From Hungatella sp. UBA5385 (lineage in GTDB: Bacteria > Bacillota > Clostridia > Lachnospirales > Lachnospiraceae): a stretch of 64,000 nucleotides of DNA. The first letter of the stretch is position 1. Each line of letters begins with the position of its first letter. Below, in pieces: positions 62,152 through 64,000 of this stretch. The notes below the pieces were generated by a model. The model did no database searches, had not been told where the DNA came from, and saw only the letters and a program-made list of their open reading frames with translations. Location: the NCBI GenBank assembly GCA_002409995.1, contig DHOR01000040.1:354926-418925 (forward strand), given 5' to 3'. A program made the translations under genes and the position numbers.

Positions 62152-62535
62152 CTATTCTTCCTGATCATCACTTTCTGCTGCGGAATTGCCGGCTCCTTTT
62201 GAATTGCCTCTGCGCCTATTGGCTGCCTCAAGCTTCATCTGGGTTGTTACCAGCTCATGCTTCAGGCTGTAGACTTCCTTCTCCATATCCGCCTTCTGCT
62301 GCTCCAGTATGGCAATCTGTTCCCTTGCCTTAAAATAATCATCCGCCATATTCAGTTGTATCATGGCTGATTGATATTCTGCATTCTGCTTGGTAAAGCC
62401 TTCCCTCTTTCGTAAAGTTGTAATCATTTCATTTATATAACTGGCTACTCTCTGCATGTAGCTCTCATCTTCATAACCACCCAGAGTATATATCTTTCCA
62501 TCTATTAAAACTTCAGTATAATGCTTGGAATCCAT
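62152..62535 (-). CDS. zapA: Cell division protein ZapA
   Basis: A 127-residue FtsZ-ring stabiliser. The N-terminal ZapA fold (about 1-65: EVLIDGKIYTLGGYEDESYM, RVASYINEMI) is followed by a long coiled coil (about 66-110) and a short polar tail. It is between ruvB and the SEDS/PBP cluster, a usual clostridial setting. Ends in a strong terminator. Confidence 0.92.
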   Translation of the reverse strand: MDSKHYTEVLIDGKIYTLGGYEDESYMQRVASYINEMITTLRKREGFTKQNAEYQSAMIQLNMADDYFKAREQIAILEQQKADMEKEVYSLKHELVTTQMKLEAANRRRGNSKGAGNSAAESDDQEE

Positions 62536-62640
62536 GTTCTTATCTCCCTGTTATCTTTTGCTCTGGTAATACTATAACACATTTCATAAAGATAGGAAAG
62601 TTGAAAATCAAAGCAATTTATACAACAATATCAGCTGTCC

Positions 62641-63636
62641 TTATTGGAGAGAAAGCCCCAGATGATGATAAGCACGCTCTGTAGCCACTCTGCCTCTGGG
62701 AGTCCTGTTAATGAATCCATTCATAAGAAGGTATGGCTCATAAACATCCTCCAGAGTTCCTGCATCCTCTCCCAGAGAAGCTGCCAAAGTATCCAGTCCC
62801 ACAGGGCCGCCTGAAAACTTCTCTATCATAGTGATTAATATGGCTCTGTCATTGTTATCCAGACCAAACTTATCCACATCCAGAATATCCAGGGCAAAAT
62901 CTGCCACTTCTTTTGTTATAACACCGTTATATTTTACCTGAGCAAAGTCACGGACCCTTTTCAACAGTCTGTTGGCAAGTCTTGGGGTCCCTCTGGAACG
63001 TTTGGCAATCTCCATAGCTCCGGTTTCATCAATCTCCACCTCAAGAACCTCTGCAGAACGGCAGACTATGATCTTCAATTCTTCCGGAGAGTAAAATTCC
63101 AGCTTCTGCACAACACCAAATCTATCTCTGAGAGGTGCTGTTAACAGCCCTGCTCTGGTCGTTGCTCCAACTAATGTGAACTTAGGAAGATCAAGACGAA
63201 TGGACCTGGCTCCTGAGTCCTTGCCTAACATAATGTCAATGGCATAATCCTCCATAGCAGGGTATAATACCTCTTCCACCTGTCTGTTTAAACGGTGAAT
63301 CTCGTCAACAAACAAAACATCTCCCTCAGAAAGATTGTTCAATATAGCAGCCATCTCACCTGGTTTTTCTATAGCAGGTCCTGAGGTTATCTTCATATGA
63401 ACTCCCATCTCATTAGCAATAATGCTGGAAAGAGTTGTTTTTCCCAGTCCGGGAGGACCATAAAACAGCACATGATCCAATGACTCCCCCCTTCCCCTGG
63501 CAGCATCTATATAGACCTTTAAATTACTCTTAATCTTCTCCTGGCCTATATATTCGCTGAGGCTCTGGGGCCGCAGACTTGGTTCTATGCGCTTGTCCTC
63601 TTCCGTTATCTCTGTAGTTATAATTCTACGTTCCAT
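62641..63636 (-). CDS. ruvB: Holliday junction branch migration ATPase RuvB
   Basis: A 331-residue AAA+ motor. Walker A FYGPPGLGKTTLSSI (near 58-72), Walker B VLFVDEIHRLNR, sensor 1 LVGATTRAG, arginine-finger LRDRFG and the C-terminal winged helix with INRTPRGRVATERAYHHLG. It lies 45 bp after ruvA, its partner. Confidence 0.98.
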   Translation of the reverse strand: MERRIITTEITEEDKRIEPSLRPQSLSEYIGQEKIKSNLKVYIDAARGRGESLDHVLFYGPPGLGKTTLSSIIANEMGVHMKITSGPAIEKPGEMAAILNNLSEGDVLFVDEIHRLNRQVEEVLYPAMEDYAIDIMLGKDSGARSIRLDLPKFTLVGATTRAGLLTAPLRDRFGVVQKLEFYSPEELKIIVCRSAEVLEVEIDETGAMEIAKRSRGTPRLANRLLKRVRDFAQVKYNGVITKEVADFALDILDVDKFGLDNNDRAILITMIEKFSGGPVGLDTLAASLGEDAGTLEDVYEPYLLMNGFINRTPRGRVATERAYHHLGLSLQ

Positions 63637-63681
63637 ATACGTCTCTACCTTACTATCCTATTATATTCAAAAGCTATCCTG

Positions 63682-64000
63682 TTACAGAAAAGCCAGATGC
63701 TTCAAAGATGCCTTCAGCACATCTTCTGTAGTCATCGTATCTGTGATCTCCACACGTCCCACTGCTCTGCCTGCTTCTGCAGCTGAATAACCTAATGCAA
63801 CCAATGCATCTACAGCTTCTTTACCCACACCACTGCCTGAAGCCTGAACACTCTCTGCTTCAGCAGATTCCTGGGGCAGTATGTCTGTCATATCCACCTT
63901 GTCCTTCAAATCCAGTATAATTCTCTTGGCAGTTTTAGGACCGATTCCCGGAGCTGTAGTAATTGTCTTGGCATCTTCCATTATAATGGCTCTGCGGAGC
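63682..64000 (-). CDS. ruvA: Holliday junction protein RuvA, C-terminal part (cut by window edge)
   Basis: About 106 C-terminal codons are visible; the frame stays open to the right edge. It contains the second helix-hairpin-helix (TAPGIGPKTAKRIILDLKDK) and the flexible linker plus domain III (KEAVDALVALGYSAAEAGRAV), which contacts RuvB. Upstream of ruvB as usual. Confidence 0.96.
   Translation of the reverse strand, partial: LRRAIIMEDAKTITTAPGIGPKTAKRIILDLKDKVDMTDILPQESAEAESVQASGSGVGKEAVDALVALGYSAAEAGRAVGRVEITDTMTTEDVLKASLKHLAFL

Overview
The window looks like chromosomal DNA of a spore-forming, anaerobic member of the Clostridia, most likely Lachnospiraceae. The supporting features are the two-subunit glycine decarboxylase (gcvPA/gcvPB) with a lipoate ligase, a phenylalanyl-tRNA synthetase operon behind a T-box, spore-type proteins (SpoIID-like, Csp-like subtilase, SleB-like hydrolase), ATP-type PEP carboxykinase, a SEDS/PBP pair next to zapA-ruvBA, strong AGGAGG ribosome binding sites and AT-rich sigma-A promoters. 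Most genes are on the minus strand. I see no tRNA, rRNA, CRISPR array, prophage or intact insertion sequence.

Layout. 1-5.4 kb: glycine cleavage operon, transcribed right to left as gcvT-gcvH-gcvPA-gcvPB-lplA-lpdA (lpdA runs off the left edge). 5.5-8.8 kb: a FIST-GAF-GGDEF diguanylate cyclase followed by an AraC regulator. 8.8-14.1 kb: Csp-like subtilase, large SpoIID-like protein, AI-2E-type permease. 14.2-14.47 kb: a non-coding RNA with the hallmark end-pairing of 6S RNA, with its own promoter and terminator. 14.5-20.1 kb: acetyltransferases, a HAD phosphatase, a cytoplasmic pectinesterase, YhcH, a SleB-like hydrolase and YbaK. 20.3-25 kb: branched-chain amino acid genes leuCD, a divergent LysR regulator, and ilvN-ilvC. 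25-33.2 kb: YczE-like membrane protein, a metallophosphoesterase, an unusual cytoplasmic ParB-like/BMP fusion, then smpB-rnr-secG and an enolase paralogue with a broken active site. 33.3-37.2 kb: pheST and its T-box. 37.3-41.8 kb: an ABC exporter pair, an AbiEi antitoxin remnant and an AT-rich gene for a small exported protein. 41.9-50.4 kb: pckA, a heterodimeric ABC exporter with a divergent LysR gene, an MFS transporter and a radical SAM protein. 50.5-57 kb: DUF2812, YihY, cysK, M32 carboxypeptidase, a 5'-3' exonuclease, a small unknown protein and a NUDIX hydrolase. 57-64 kb: class B PBP, FtsW/RodA, U32 peptidase, ZapA, RuvB and partial RuvA.

The most unusual signal is a composite repeat present four times between 17.2 and 36.9 kb. 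Each copy is a perfect or near-perfect 21-25 bp-arm palindrome (GGGGTTCGACCCTTTG core, 3-nt loop), flanked on one side by two to four tandem 9-bp units of the type AATTGTTNN. Two copies supply the stop codon of an adjacent gene. One lies between the T-box terminator and the pheS ribosome binding site, where a simple terminator would be harmful. The arms differ between copies by a compensated base pair.

Other points worth a second look are the enolase paralogue that has lost S39, H159, K345, H373 and R374 equivalents while keeping the classical eno-secG-rnr-smpB order; the ParB-like/BMP fusion; and an unexplained structured 300-bp spacer between ilvN and ilvC.
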